64,000 nt of DNA from Nitrospira sp. (lineage in GTDB: Bacteria > Nitrospirota > Nitrospiria > Nitrospirales > Nitrospiraceae), in contig SWDS01000010.1 in NCBI GenBank assembly GCA_005116745.1, positions 274,332 through 338,331 of the forward strand, read 5' to 3'. The notes below the pieces were generated by a model. That model worked only from the letters and a program-made list of their open reading frames with translations, did not search any database and was not told where the DNA came from. Position numbers and translations under genes: made by a program. Shown piece by piece: positions 1-10,127 of the stretch (its first letter is position 1; each line of letters opens with the position of its first letter).

Positions 1-624
1 GAGCTGACAGGAGCTCGTTTGCATCTTGCCCATATCAGCACCGCCGGGTCTGTTCGCATGGTGCGGGAGGCGAAAGCTCGGGGTATCCGCGTGACGGCCG
101 AAGCCTGTCCTCATCATTTTACGCTGACGGAAGAACTAGTGCGCGGCTATAACACCCACGCCAAGATGAATCCCCCTCTGCGTACCTGGGCCGATGTCCA
201 GGCGATCAAGGAGGGCTTGCGGGATGACACGATCGATGTGATTGCGACCGATCATGCCCCCCATGCGACGCAGGAGAAACAGCAGGATTTCACCGAGGCC
301 CCATTCGGAATCGTGGGACTTGAGACGGCGCTTCCGCTGACGTTGGGGTTAGTAGAGGAAGGGGTGCTGTCGCTGGAACAAGCGATTCAGAAACTGACCT
401 CGGCTCCGGCTGCGGCATTCGGACTCAAGAAAGGGACGTTGACGGTCGGTGCCGATGCCGATGTCGTCCTCATCGATCCGCAAGAACTGTGGGAAGTTGA
501 CCCGTCCAAGTTTCGATCCAAGAGCCGCAATACGCCGTTTGTGGGGTGGAAGGTGAAAGGGCGAGTGATGACAACCATTGTAGGGGGCAAGATAGTGTTC
601 GAGGACGGTCCGGTGGAGCGGTAG
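1..624 (+). CDS. pyrC: Dihydroorotase, C-terminal part (window begins inside the gene)
   Basis: This is the carboxy-terminal 207 residues of a class I dihydroorotase, which closes carbamoyl-aspartate to dihydroorotate in pyrimidine synthesis. The reading frame is open from base 1, so the start lies upstream of the window. Visible family motifs are HLAHISTAGS, the EACPHH segment with its metal-binding histidines, KMNPPLR, and ATDHAPH, whose aspartate is catalytic. The tail reads like the usual small beta-sandwich end of amidohydrolases. It heads a run of same-strand genes that includes carA and carB, so a pyrimidine operon is the natural reading. Confidence 0.95.
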   Translation, partial: ELTGARLHLAHISTAGSVRMVREAKARGIRVTAEACPHHFTLTEELVRGYNTHAKMNPPLRTWADVQAIKEGLRDDTIDVIATDHAPHATQEKQQDFTEAPFGIVGLETALPLTLGLVEEGVLSLEQAIQKLTSAPAAAFGLKKGTLTVGADADVVLIDPQELWEVDPSKFRSKSRNTPFVGWKVKGRVMTTIVGGKIVFEDGPVER

Positions 625-628
625 TGCT

Positions 629-1150
629 GTGCGACGGTTGCCCCACTGGGGGATGGTCGGGTGTCTTGCTCTTGAGTGGGTCGCGCTGGCTGTCTGGGTT
701 GGAGGCATGATCGTACTGAGCGGAGCGGTGATCCCGGCGGTGTTCAATACATTCGGAGGACAGGATTCTGGGGGCATGTTGTTGACCCGAGCATTCGACG
801 GGTACCATCGTTTCGTCATCGGAGCTTGTGTGATCCTCAGCGCTGCGGTGTGGTATCGTTGGTGGAGTGGGAATCCAATCGTGGCGGTCGGTCGGGGTGA
901 GGTGATCGTCCTGGCCAGCATGGTGCTCATAGCCGGGCTCATCATGATGGTATTGCACCCCAATGCCGTGGCGCTTCAAGCCCAGGCATTCGCAACAAAA
1001 GATGAGACAGCCAAGAAAGCGGCGTTAGAGGCGCTGTTTCGTGTGCTTATGCCGACTCGGTCGTTGTATATGATGAATCTGGTCTTGGGCATCGTGCTTG
1101 TCGTGATCAAGGTGAACGGTTCACTTGATCTGAATAGAAAGCAGTCGTGA
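629..1150 (+). CDS. DUF4149-like integral membrane protein
   Basis: This 173-residue protein has about four hydrophobic segments, near residues 8-33, 60-77, 90-108 and 143-160. It resembles the DUF4149 family: an early [17 protein letters not shown] segment, a central amphipathic loop and a late hydrophobic helix. It starts at a GTG four bases after pyrC stops. Its end overlaps the GTG start of carA by four bases (GTGA), which indicates translational coupling inside the pyrimidine operon. No enzymatic motif is visible. The function is unknown and the family assignment is from overall pattern only. Confidence 0.7.
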   Translation: MRRLPHWGMVGCLALEWVALAVWVGGMIVLSGAVIPAVFNTFGGQDSGGMLLTRAFDGYHRFVIGACVILSAAVWYRWWSGNPIVAVGRGEVIVLASMVLIAGLIMMVLHPNAVALQAQAFATKDETAKKAALEALFRVLMPTRSLYMMNLVLGIVLVVIKVNGSLDLNRKQS

Positions 1151-2319
1151 AAAAAGCATTACTGGCACTAGCAGACGGAACGGTGTTCGAAGGCCGCGCT
1201 CTTGGCTACGAGGGCGAAACGGTTGGAGAGGTCGTCTTTAATACGGCGATGACCGGTTATCAAGAGGTTCTGACCGATCCATCCTATAAAGGACAGATCA
1301 TCACGATGACCTGTCCCCATATCGGAAACTATGGTGTCACACCTGAAGATGTAGAATCCGGTCGGTCATGGGCAGAGGGGTTCGTGGTCATGGAAGCCAG
1401 CCGTCTCGCCAGTAACTGGCGAAGTCGACAGACCCTTCAGGAATCACTTGCGGAAGCAAAGGTGGTTGCGATCGAGGGCATCGATACGAGAGCCTTAACA
1501 AGGCACTTACGCGAGCATGGGTCACAGCAGGGAGTCATCACGCATCTTGATCTCGACCCCGATCGAGCTGTGCAACGAGCCAGGCAGGCTCCCGCTATTA
1601 TCGGTCGAGATTTGGCTGCTGAGGTCACCTGCGCACGTTCCTATGACTGGACAATGGGAACCGGAGATTGGGCACCGTTGGCACACGGTAAGGAACGTGG
1701 ACCGTCCAGGCCTTGGCGAGTTGTAGCCTATGATTTCGGTATTAAACACAACATTCTGAGACGATTGGTGGATGTCGGCTGTCAGGTGACGGTAGTGCCA
1801 GCTGCGACATCAGCAGAGGAAGTCTCGGCTCTACAGCCAGACGGCATTTTCCTTTCAAATGGACCTGGCGATCCGGAAGGCCTTCCCTATGCCGTGAAGA
1901 CAATGGAGAAACTGATCGGCCGCTATCCGATCTTTGGCATTTGCTTGGGCCATCAGATTCTCTGCTTGGCCTTTGGCCTCAAGACCTATAAGCTGAAGTT
2001 CGGTCACCATGGGGCGAATCATCCTGTGATGGATCTGCGGACGAGAAAAGTCGAAATCACGTCGCAGAACCATAATTTTGCCGTGCAGGGTCCTACATCA
2101 TTCCGTGAAGTACCGAAGTTCCCACCAGTGGTCGATACCCGCTATGGCAACCTGTCGCTCACCCATGTCAGTTTGAACGACTACTCGATTGAGGGGATGG
2201 CCTGTCTCGATCACCCGGTCTTCTCGGTCCAATACCACCCGGAAGCGGCACCGGGACCTCATGATGCTGCCTATTTGTTCGATGAATTCGTGCGTCTTAT
2301 GGAGACTCATCATGCATAA
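1147..2319 (+). CDS. carA: Carbamoyl-phosphate synthase, small (glutaminase) subunit
   Basis: CarA hydrolyses glutamine and passes ammonia to CarB for carbamoyl phosphate, feeding pyrimidine and arginine synthesis. At 390 residues it has normal family length. The amino-terminal CPSase small-chain domain is followed by a class I glutamine amidotransferase domain with the nucleophile Cys266 in GICLGHQ and the histidine-glutamate pair in [11 protein letters not shown]. The start is a GTG overlapping the previous stop. Its own end overlaps the start of the SppA-like gene by eight bases. carB follows two genes later, so the two subunits are separated but appear to share a transcript. Confidence 0.97.
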   Translation: MKKALLALADGTVFEGRALGYEGETVGEVVFNTAMTGYQEVLTDPSYKGQIITMTCPHIGNYGVTPEDVESGRSWAEGFVVMEASRLASNWRSRQTLQESLAEAKVVAIEGIDTRALTRHLREHGSQQGVITHLDLDPDRAVQRARQAPAIIGRDLAAEVTCARSYDWTMGTGDWAPLAHGKERGPSRPWRVVAYDFGIKHNILRRLVDVGCQVTVVPAATSAEEVSALQPDGIFLSNGPGDPEGLPYAVKTMEKLIGRYPIFGICLGHQILCLAFGLKTYKLKFGHHGANHPVMDLRTRKVEITSQNHNFAVQGPTSFREVPKFPPVVDTRYGNLSLTHVSLNDYSIEGMACLDHPVFSVQYHPEAAPGPHDAAYLFDEFVRLMETHHA

Positions 2320-3262
2320 CCGTGTTCTCATTGGGGTCATCGGACTGGTGCTGTCTGGATGCACGTTTAATTTCCCACTGTTTCCAGGCCCGGGGCCTCT
2401 GCAAGAGGCGCAGGTCGAGGGGACCGGTAAAGCAAAAGTGCTGCTGATCGAAATTTCCGGGATGATCAGCTCTCAGGAAAAAGATGGACTCCGGTCCGCA
2501 CCCAGCATGATTGCAAGCGTGAAGGAACAGCTGACCCGGGCGGCTAAGGATGAGAACATCAAAGCCGTTGTGCTTCGTATCAACACGCCTGGGGGAACAG
2601 TGACGGCGTCGGATATTATTTATCACGAGCTGAAAACGTTCAAAGCCAGTCGCAAGGTCCCCATTGTGGCATCTATTATGGATCTAGGGACTTCAGGGGG
2701 CTACTATATCGCCGCCGCCGCGGACACGGTACTGGCGCATCCTTCATCCGTGACCGGCAGTATCGGCGTGATCATGCTCACCATGAATGCGCGAGGGCTG
2801 TTGGAGAAGGTGGGCGTGGAGGCTACGGCTGTGACGTCGGGGCCTCGCAAAGATATGGGTTCGCCGTTTCGGACCATGACGACTGAAGAGCGCGCCATCT
2901 TTCAAGGGCTGATCGATTCGTTTTATCAGCGGTTTTTGAATGTCGTGCAGGAAGGCCGCTCTAATTTACAGATGGAGCAGATCAAACGGTTAGCTGATGG
3001 ACGAATCTATACCGGAGAGCAAGCGAAGGAGGCTGGTTTGGTCGATGGGATCGGCTATCTCGAGGACGCAGTCGAATTAGCCAAGAAGAAAGCTGGTCTG
3101 ACGGAAGCTCGAGTCGTGACGTACCAACGGCCTGGAGAATATTCGAACAACGTCTATTCCAAACTGTTGGCGCCGAGTGGGCTTGCTAGTCTTGCCGATC
3201 TCGATCTCCTGACAGTTGTCCGTGGGGGAACTCCCCAGTTCATGTATATGTGGATGCCATAG
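2312..3262 (+). CDS. sppA: Signal peptide peptidase SppA, S49 family lipoprotein
   Basis: This is a 316-residue short-form S49 peptidase, expected to degrade cleaved signal peptides at the membrane. The start chosen is the ATG at 2312, which gives a signal sequence ending in the lipobox-like LVLSGC. Longer in-frame starts would read into carA. Catalytic signatures are visible: the serine region [13 protein letters not shown] and the lysine of [12 protein letters not shown], in the arrangement of Bacillus SppA. SppA proteins are usually tethered by a helix, so the lipoprotein form is a modest variation. Its place between carA and carB has no obvious metabolic logic. Confidence 0.9.
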   Translation: MHNRVLIGVIGLVLSGCTFNFPLFPGPGPLQEAQVEGTGKAKVLLIEISGMISSQEKDGLRSAPSMIASVKEQLTRAAKDENIKAVVLRINTPGGTVTASDIIYHELKTFKASRKVPIVASIMDLGTSGGYYIAAAADTVLAHPSSVTGSIGVIMLTMNARGLLEKVGVEATAVTSGPRKDMGSPFRTMTTEERAIFQGLIDSFYQRFLNVVQEGRSNLQMEQIKRLADGRIYTGEQAKEAGLVDGIGYLEDAVELAKKKAGLTEARVVTYQRPGEYSNNVYSKLLAPSGLASLADLDLLTVVRGGTPQFMYMWMP

Positions 3263-3343
3263 GGAGAGAAGGCGCCAATCGCATGACTGAGAGTATCGAG
3301 ACTGATAAGATGATGCGAAGCGGCCTTGATCGTGAGATTCGAG

Positions 3344-4306
3344 ATGACAGAGTCGGCAGATCAGCAGATCGACCTCCTGTTTTCAACGCCCATCGAGCGT
3401 CGTGCGTTGCTTCGCCATTGGGCTCGCGGAATATGGGGAGTGACGTGCCTTTCGTGTCTTGGAACAACGGCTGGTGTGCTTGCAACTCTGGGGGGATGTG
3501 TCCGCGCGCCAGGAACGGCACGAGATCAATTCATCTATATCTCTGAGGAAAAAGAAATGGCGATGGGCATCAGCGGCTATCGCGAATTACTGCGACAGGC
3601 TCCAATCAGTAACGATCCTGAGTTAACTGAGATGGTCAACCGGGTTGGTCAGCGAATTGCCGCGGTGGCCAATAAACCAGAGTATGAGTGGGAGTTCGCC
3701 ATTATTCGGGACGACCGCATGATCAACGCCTTCGCGCTTCCGGGTGGCAAGGTTGCCGTGTTCACGGGCATTCTAAAGTTGACGAAGAACGAAAACGGGT
3801 TAGCAACCGTGATTGGGCATGAGGTGGCGCATGCGCTTCAACGCCATGGGGCAGAGCGGTATAGCCGAAGTATCCTTGAAACGATCGGCCAAGTCGGTGC
3901 GTTGGCAGCCGGAGCCGCAGTCGGTCGTCCGGATGCGGCGATGGCGGCGATGAGTGCCTATGGAGTTGGGGTTTCGCTGCCGTTTGGAAGAAAACAGGAA
4001 TCGGAGGCCGACTATATCGGACTGAAGTTAATGGCGCAGGCTGGCTATGACCCTCGAGAGGCCGTGCCATTTTGGGAGCGCATGAGCGGGTGTCCCAGGC
4101 AGATGATCGATAAGGTCTGTTTTCGGTCGAAACATAATGTCCCGGAGTTTTTGTCCACACACCCCTCCGATCTGGCGCGTATCAACCAGATTGAAACGTG
4201 GCTGCCGGAGGCCATGAGGTATTATCATGCGGCGCAGGGCGATGCTCCCTCTGTACCGCCGGTCCCGTATCACCCACGGATTGGTCCCGCGCTTCCGTCC
4301 AGCTGA
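3344..4306 (+). CDS. M48-family zinc metalloprotease
   Basis: This is a 320-residue BepA/Oma1-type M48 peptidase, a family that acts in envelope protein quality control. The zinc motif [10 protein letters not shown] (His159, Glu160, His163) is present, and the downstream glutamate ligand lies in [12 protein letters not shown]. The amino terminus carries paired arginines, a hydrophobic stretch and LATLGGC, so it is probably exported, perhaps as a lipoprotein. The start could instead be the TTG at 3326; the ATG at 3344 is preferred because it is a standard codon. No TPR tail of the BepA kind is seen. It sits between sppA and carB on the same strand. Confidence 0.88.
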   Translation: MTESADQQIDLLFSTPIERRALLRHWARGIWGVTCLSCLGTTAGVLATLGGCVRAPGTARDQFIYISEEKEMAMGISGYRELLRQAPISNDPELTEMVNRVGQRIAAVANKPEYEWEFAIIRDDRMINAFALPGGKVAVFTGILKLTKNENGLATVIGHEVAHALQRHGAERYSRSILETIGQVGALAAGAAVGRPDAAMAAMSAYGVGVSLPFGRKQESEADYIGLKLMAQAGYDPREAVPFWERMSGCPRQMIDKVCFRSKHNVPEFLSTHPSDLARINQIETWLPEAMRYYHAAQGDAPSVPPVPYHPRIGPALPSS

Positions 4307-4323
4307 TCGACCATCACAACACC

Positions 4324-7300
4324 ATGCCAAAACGTACGGACATTCAGTCAATCCTCATGATCGGTTCCGGTCCGATCGTCATCGGCCAAGCCTGTGAATT
4401 TGATTATTCCGGCACACAGGCCTGCAAAGCCCTCAAAGCGGAGGGGTACAAAGTCATTCTCATCAACAGCAATCCGGCGACGATCATGACGGATCCAGAG
4501 ATGGCTGATCGGACATATGTCGAACCGATTACCTTAGATGTGGTTGAGAAGGTAATCGAGCGAGAGCGCCCGGATGCCTTGCTTCCGACCATGGGCGGAC
4601 AAACGGCGCTGAACACCACCATGGGATTGGTGAAGCGAGGGGTTCTCGAGAAATACAAAGTCGCGCTCATCGGCGCGTCGGCGGAAGCGATTCATAAAGC
4701 GGAGGATCGGGATGCCTTCAAACAGGCGATGCATCGAATCGGCCTGCGAGTGCCGACGAGCGGCACGGCGCATACGCGACAGGAAGCGCTGGCCATTCTG
4801 GAGACGGTCGGCTTCCCCGCGATCATTCGGCCGTCCTTTACCATGGGGGGGACCGGCGGAAACATCGCGTACAATCGTGAGGAATTCGAGCGGCTGATCG
4901 ATTGGGCGTTGGCCATGAGTCCGGTCAGTCAGGTGTTGATCGAAGAGTCGGTCATTGGATGGAAAGAATATGAATTGGAGGTCATGCGCGACCTGAAAGA
5001 CAATGTTGTGATCATCTGCCCTATCGAAAATTTCGATCCGATGGGCGTGCATACAGGAGACAGCATCACGGTCGCGCCAGCCATGACGTTGAGCGATAAA
5101 GAATACCAACGGATGCGGAACGCAGCACTGCGTATCATCCGAGAGATCGGGGTTGATACGGGAGGATCAAACATTCAGTTCGGTATCAACCCTGCCAACG
5201 GGGAGATGGTTGTCATCGAAATGAATCCTCGGGTCTCTCGAAGCTCAGCGTTGGCCTCAAAGGCCACCGGGTTCCCGATCGCCAAGATCGCGGCCAAGCT
5301 CGCTATCGGCTACACGCTGGATGAGATCTCCAATGACATTACCGGTGTCACGAGGGCTTCCTTTGAACCGGCGATCGATTACGTAGTTGTTAAGATTCCG
5401 AGATTTGCTTTTCAGAAGTTCAAGGGGGCCGATCCGACCTTGACGACGCAGATGAAATCGGTCGGGGAGGTGATGGCGATCGGACGTACCTTCAAGGAGT
5501 CTCTCCAAAAAGCCATTCGCTCCCTGGAGTTAAACCTCAATGGGTTGGCGTCCCGGTTTGGGCTTGATCGAGGTATTTCAGCCGAGTTTAACCGGTCAGA
5601 AGCGATCGAGAAGCTCAACCGGGTGCTGCGGACACCAGTAGCTGAACGACTGTGGTATGTGGCCGATGCCATGCGCCTGGGATTCACGGACGAGGAACTG
5701 TTTGCCACGACCAAGATAGATCCCTGGTTTTTAGACCAAGTGAGACAACTGGTGGACTTCGAACACATGCTTGCTGGTCATGCTGCCAACCCAGCGACCG
5801 TGTTGGGTAGTGAGTTGCTCTGGGAGGCGAAAGAACTCGGATTTTCGGATGATCGGATCGCACAATTGCTCGGATGCGAGCCGGGTGCAGTTCAGATCGC
5901 ACGGACACAACAAGGGGCACGCGGAGTCACCTATAAACGAGTTGATACCTGTGCTGCTGAGTTCGAGTCGCAGACACCGTATCTCTATTCCACCTACGGC
6001 AGGGAGTGTGAAGCCCGGCCATCAAACCGACAAAAGGTCGTGATTCTTGGCGGAGGCCCGAATCGAATCGGGCAGGGGATTGAGTTTGACTACTGCTGTG
6101 TTCATGCGGCCATGGCGCTTCGAGAGGAAGCGGTCGATACGATTATGGTCAACTGCAACCCGGAAACCGTCAGCACGGATTACGATACCTCCGATCGACT
6201 GTACTTTGAGCCACTGACGCACGAAGATGTGCTCAATATTGTGCATCGTGAGCAGCCGCTTGGAGTGGTCTTGCAGTTTGGGGGGCAGACGCCGTTGAAA
6301 CTCGCGCTTTCGCTCTCGAACGCCGGTGTGAAGATTCTCGGGACTAGTCCTGATGCGATCGATTTGGCGGAAGATCGAGAGCGGTTCCGGGAACTTCTCA
6401 ATCGGTTGGGGTTACGGCAGGCGGAAAGCGGAATCGCCCGATCCATTGAGGAAGCGGTGCAAATCGCCGGACGGATCAGCTATCCGGTCATGGTCCGTCC
6501 ATCCTATGTGTTGGGTGGCCGGTCGATGCAGATTGTCTATGATGAAGTCGGCTTGCTGGAGTACATGCATTCCGCCGTCAAGGCGTCGCCCAATCATCCG
6601 GTCTTGATCGACAAGTACCTGGCCGATGCCATCGAAGTCGATGCCGATGCGATTTCGGACGGTGAAACTGTGGTCGTGGCAGGAATCATGGAGCATATCG
6701 AAGAAGCTGGTGTCCATTCAGGCGATTCGGCCTGCTCCCTTCCTCCCTATACACTCGACAAGACCATTGTGCGTGAGATTGAGCGTCAGATGTGCATGTT
6801 AGCGCTGGAGTTGGGGGTTATCGGGCTCATGAATGCACAGTTTGCCGTCAAAGGGCAGACGATTTTTGTCCTTGAGGTCAATCCACGCGGATCTCGGACC
6901 GTGCCATTCGTCAGCAAGGCGATCGGCGTACCCCTCGCAAAGTTGGCCATGAAAGTGATGATGGGGAGAACGCTCAAGGAACTCGGATTTACGAGCGCTC
7001 CTCTCCCCAAGCATTTTTCGGTCAAAGAAGCGGTGTTTCCATTCAATCGATTTCCCGGGGTCGATGTGCTGCTGGGGCCGGAGATGAAATCGACCGGTGA
7101 AGTGATGGGTATCGACGAAGATTTTGGATGGGCGTTCGCAAAATCACAAGCAGGGGCAGGGGCGGTGTTGCCGACGTCAGGAACTGCCTTTATCAGTGTG
7201 AAAGCCTCCGACCGTCCCGCTGCGTTGGAAGTGGGTAGGGCGTTAAACAAGTTGGGGATGCGTATTCAGGGAACGAGTGGGACAGCGGGGTATTTACGTG

Positions 7301-7575
7301 AACATGGGCTTACCGTGGAAATTGTGAACAAGGTGACTGAGGGGAGGCCGCACATCGTCGATCACATCAAGAATGGCTCGATCGCCCTCGTCGTGAATAC
7401 GGTACGAACGGCCTCGGCGCATCTGGACTCGTTAGCCATCCGGCGGGAAGCCCTTCATCGCAGCATTCCGTATTTCACGACGATGAGGGGCGCGCATGCT
7501 GCGGTGATGGGTATCGAAGCGATCGTCAAAAAGGGCTTAGCAATTCGCACATTGCAAGAGTATCATCGGCCATAA
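4324..7575 (+). CDS. carB: Carbamoyl-phosphate synthase, large subunit
   Basis: CarB makes carbamoyl phosphate from bicarbonate, ammonia and two ATP. The 1083-residue length is normal. It opens with [20 protein letters not shown], the typical start, which fixes the ATG at 4324 although the frame is open further upstream. Two homologous synthetase halves are visible, each with a PreATP-grasp GxGPxxIGQ-type segment (the second is [15 protein letters not shown] near residue 575) and an ATP-grasp domain. A carboxy-terminal MGS-like allosteric domain begins near residue 955. greA follows after 22 bases, so co-transcription is likely. Confidence 0.98.
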   Translation: MPKRTDIQSILMIGSGPIVIGQACEFDYSGTQACKALKAEGYKVILINSNPATIMTDPEMADRTYVEPITLDVVEKVIERERPDALLPTMGGQTALNTTMGLVKRGVLEKYKVALIGASAEAIHKAEDRDAFKQAMHRIGLRVPTSGTAHTRQEALAILETVGFPAIIRPSFTMGGTGGNIAYNREEFERLIDWALAMSPVSQVLIEESVIGWKEYELEVMRDLKDNVVIICPIENFDPMGVHTGDSITVAPAMTLSDKEYQRMRNAALRIIREIGVDTGGSNIQFGINPANGEMVVIEMNPRVSRSSALASKATGFPIAKIAAKLAIGYTLDEISNDITGVTRASFEPAIDYVVVKIPRFAFQKFKGADPTLTTQMKSVGEVMAIGRTFKESLQKAIRSLELNLNGLASRFGLDRGISAEFNRSEAIEKLNRVLRTPVAERLWYVADAMRLGFTDEELFATTKIDPWFLDQVRQLVDFEHMLAGHAANPATVLGSELLWEAKELGFSDDRIAQLLGCEPGAVQIARTQQGARGVTYKRVDTCAAEFESQTPYLYSTYGRECEARPSNRQKVVILGGGPNRIGQGIEFDYCCVHAAMALREEAVDTIMVNCNPETVSTDYDTSDRLYFEPLTHEDVLNIVHREQPLGVVLQFGGQTPLKLALSLSNAGVKILGTSPDAIDLAEDRERFRELLNRLGLRQAESGIARSIEEAVQIAGRISYPVMVRPSYVLGGRSMQIVYDEVGLLEYMHSAVKASPNHPVLIDKYLADAIEVDADAISDGETVVVAGIMEHIEEAGVHSGDSACSLPPYTLDKTIVREIERQMCMLALELGVIGLMNAQFAVKGQTIFVLEVNPRGSRTVPFVSKAIGVPLAKLAMKVMMGRTLKELGFTSAPLPKHFSVKEAVFPFNRFPGVDVLLGPEMKSTGEVMGIDEDFGWAFAKSQAGAGAVLPTSGTAFISVKASDRPAALEVGRALNKLGMRIQGTSGTAGYLREHGLTVEIVNKVTEGRPHIVDHIKNGSIALVVNTVRTASAHLDSLAIRREALHRSIPYFTTMRGAHAAVMGIEAIVKKGLAIRTLQEYHRP

Positions 7576-7597
7576 CCTGTTCAGGAGCGACCAGAGC

Positions 7598-8074
7598 ATG
7601 CCGACACCAATTACGAAGAAAGGCTACGAGGCGTTAAAGGTAGAATTGGATCGTTTGCGCAAGGTCGAGCGGCTCAAAAACATCGAAGCCATCGCGGAAG
7701 CCAGAGCGCATGGCGATCTTAGTGAGAACGCCGAGTATGACGCCGCCAAAGAGCGCCAAGGCTTCATCGAATCGCGCATCGCTGAACTCGAAACCAAGCT
7801 GGCCGATGCCCGCGTGGTGGAGATCGCCGGACGCATCAGCGAGACGATCGTCTTCGGTGCGACGGTCTTGGTTGTTGAACAGGAGTCTCAAGCCAAGAGA
7901 CAGTATACCTTGGTTGGACAAGACGAAGCCGACATGAAATTCAACAAGATCTCAGTGCAGTCCCCTGTTGGGCGAGCGCTGATTGGAAAGCGTGTTGGAG
8001 ACTTCGTGGAAGTGAAGACACCTGTCAAGATGGTCGAATACGAGGTCATGGAGATCAAATTCGAGGAACTCTGA
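7598..8074 (+). CDS. greA: Transcription elongation factor GreA
   Basis: GreA rescues backtracked RNA polymerase by stimulating cleavage of the nascent transcript in the secondary channel. The 158-residue protein has the expected amino-terminal coiled coil with the acidic tip region HGDLSENAEYDAAKE (about residues 36-50) and a carboxy-terminal FKBP-like domain ending in the usual VGDFVEV and YEVMEI segments. The start ATG at 7598 gives MPTPITKKGYEAL, the standard amino terminus. It lies just behind carB and one base before the next gene. Confidence 0.97.
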   Translation: MPTPITKKGYEALKVELDRLRKVERLKNIEAIAEARAHGDLSENAEYDAAKERQGFIESRIAELETKLADARVVEIAGRISETIVFGATVLVVEQESQAKRQYTLVGQDEADMKFNKISVQSPVGRALIGKRVGDFVEVKTPVKMVEYEVMEIKFEEL

Positions 8075-8075
8075 C

Positions 8076-8873
8076 GTGCAGGATGCACGCCCCCTTATCA
8101 CGCTGCTGACGGATTTTGGCGAGCGGGATTGCTTCGTGGCAAGCATGAAAGGGGTTATTCTGTCGATCAATTCTACCGCTGCCGTCGTCGATCTCTCTCA
8201 TCAAATTGCCTCTCATCAGATTCAGGAAGCCGGGTACTTTCTCAAGTCTTGTTATCGCTATTTTCCAGCAGGAACTATCCATGTTGCTGTGGTCGATCCC
8301 GGAGTCGGAACCGAGCGACGGGCATTGCTCGTGTCCGCGGCCGGTTCATTTTTTGTCGGACCGGATAATGGGTTGTTCAGTGAACTCCTAGAGCAGGAGC
8401 AGGGGGCGAAGATATGGCAGATCGTGAATCAGGACTATCGTCTTGAAACGATAGGGTCGACCTTTGATGGGCGAGATGTGTTCGCGCCGGCTGCTGCATG
8501 GTTGAGCAAAGGCGTGCCACCGGCATTTTTTGGGCCGGTGGTCCAGGATCCGATTCACCGTTCCGTGGCGATCCCCGTGTGGCATGAAGAAGTGCTGATC
8601 GGCAGGATTGTCTCCGTCGATCGCTTCGGGAATCTCATCTCTAATATCACTGCGAGGCAGGTGAGGGAGTTTCGGGCAGTCGGGGGGCAATCTCTCGAGA
8701 TTTATGTTGGAGCCTATGTCATCAATGATTTGGTTGGGAGTTACAGCCAGGGCAATCGAGAGAGTCCCTCTGCGCTCATCAATAGTAGTGAGAATTTGGA
8801 AATCTTTTTGCAGGAAGATAGCGCGGCGCGCTGTCTGCAAGTTGGTGTGGGAGAAGAAGTTCGTCTGTGCTAA
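8076..8873 (+). CDS. SAM hydroxide adenosyltransferase (DUF62 family)
   Basis: This 265-residue protein belongs to the family that hydrolyses S-adenosylmethionine to adenosine and methionine and is related to fluorinase and chlorinase. Signatures are LITLLTDFGERDCFVASMKG at the amino terminus, IHVAVVDPGVGTERR, the FVGPDNGLF segment and a late VDRFGNLISNI. The length is typical. The start is a GTG one base after the greA stop, suggesting coupling. Nothing indicates halogenase chemistry. The gene ends seven bases from the convergent lhgO stop. Confidence 0.9.
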   Translation: MQDARPLITLLTDFGERDCFVASMKGVILSINSTAAVVDLSHQIASHQIQEAGYFLKSCYRYFPAGTIHVAVVDPGVGTERRALLVSAAGSFFVGPDNGLFSELLEQEQGAKIWQIVNQDYRLETIGSTFDGRDVFAPAAAWLSKGVPPAFFGPVVQDPIHRSVAIPVWHEEVLIGRIVSVDRFGNLISNITARQVREFRAVGGQSLEIYVGAYVINDLVGSYSQGNRESPSALINSSENLEIFLQEDSAARCLQVGVGEEVRLC

Positions 8874-8879
8874 GTCGTC

Positions 8880-10079
8880 TCAGCCGATCACATTGTCGAT
8901 GTGATCGCACACATGGCTGGCGAAGGGGAGCGAGCAGGTAAAGGCGGGAGACACGGCGTTGAGCACGTGCATGGAGCGGTTGTCGCCTTCCAGGACGAAA
9001 TCCATTTCAAGCTTTTTTTTCGTGATATCGAGGAGCTGGGCTCGAATTCCTGGACGCCCCCATGTATGGTAGTTGCGCTCGGCCACGCCTTCGGCGAGTA
9101 CCGAGGCAAGTGCCACCATCTTGCCCCGCGAGTATTTGGCAACCTCCTCCATCGCTAAGCGTCGGAAATCAAATCCAGCTCCGGTCAGTAACCCGATTCC
9201 TCGACTTGCAACTTCAACAAGTTCACCGAAATTGAAGTTGCCGAACCCCTCATAATTCTCTCGCCACAACGCTGGAATGGCTGTTGGGCCGATCTTGGCT
9301 TTTCCGTCGGCCGTGATTGTGAAGTGGACACCCAGGAACGGATTCCTGAGATCTGGAACGGGATAAATATTGGTACGAATCGCACCTGCTGGTTCATCGG
9401 AATAGAGATAGAGGCCTTTAAAAGGCAGGATGCGATACTTTTCTGAGAATCCATAGTCCATCGCAATTTTGTCGGCATACAGGCCAGCGGCGTTCACGAC
9501 GTAGCCGGCCTCAATGCTGTCGCGGTCGGTGTACACACTTGTGTTGTCTCGTCGTCGATAGGCTGTGTTGCACTGAATTTGAATACCCTCCCGGAGTGCA
9601 TCTTCCTGCATCGCGTTGACCACTTGAAGCGGACTTACCGTCGAGGTACGTGGCGAAAAGAGGGCGCGTTGGTAGGTCTTGACTCGTGGCTCAATGGACT
9701 TGGCTTCTGCTTCCGTGAGAGGCTGGAGTTCAATGCCGTTGACTTGTCCTCGACGGAATAATTCATCCAGCGATGGCAAATCGGCCGCATCCTTCGCGAC
9801 GACGAGCTTGCCGCATTTATTGAGGGGGATGTGTTTGTCCTCGCAGTAGGCGGTCAGTCGTTCGTTCCCAAGACGAGTAAACTTCGCTTTCAGGCTGTCG
9901 GGTGAGTAGTAGAATCCCGCGTGCAGGACTCCGCTATTGCGTCCACTGGCATGGGCCCCGCAAGAAGGTTCCTTTTCAATTAACAGCACGCGGGCATCTG
10001 CCTGGCGTTTGCGAAGCTCACGCGCGATGCTGAGGCCGATGACTCCACCTCCGATGACGAGAAAATCACAGGTTTGCAT
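8880..10079 (-). CDS. lhgO: L-2-hydroxyglutarate oxidase (FAD-dependent)
   Basis: This is a 399-residue FAD oxidoreductase of the DAO/LhgO family, which oxidises L-2-hydroxyglutarate to 2-oxoglutarate and passes electrons to the membrane quinone pool. The dinucleotide-binding motif is at the extreme amino terminus (FLVIGGGVIGLSIARELRKR). The family HASGRNSGVLHAGFYY segment, which carries the flavin-contact histidines, is near residues 44-59. It lies 48 bases behind bioA on the same strand and may be co-transcribed with it. Related glycine or glycerol-3-phosphate oxidases are less likely given this motif. Confidence 0.88.
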   Translation of the reverse strand: MQTCDFLVIGGGVIGLSIARELRKRQADARVLLIEKEPSCGAHASGRNSGVLHAGFYYSPDSLKAKFTRLGNERLTAYCEDKHIPLNKCGKLVVAKDAADLPSLDELFRRGQVNGIELQPLTEAEAKSIEPRVKTYQRALFSPRTSTVSPLQVVNAMQEDALREGIQIQCNTAYRRRDNTSVYTDRDSIEAGYVVNAAGLYADKIAMDYGFSEKYRILPFKGLYLYSDEPAGAIRTNIYPVPDLRNPFLGVHFTITADGKAKIGPTAIPALWRENYEGFGNFNFGELVEVASRGIGLLTGAGFDFRRLAMEEVAKYSRGKMVALASVLAEGVAERNYHTWGRPGIRAQLLDITKKKLEMDFVLEGDNRSMHVLNAVSPAFTCSLPFASHVCDHIDNVIG

Positions 10080-10127
10080 AATGTGTCGTGGCTCTCTTGG
10101 CGATTGGGTGACGCATCTCAGTGAGAC

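Noticed and set aside
349..979. Two long overlapping minus-strand frames across pyrC and the DUF4149-like gene
   Set aside because: They are antisense to recognisable proteins and rich in unlikely residue runs.
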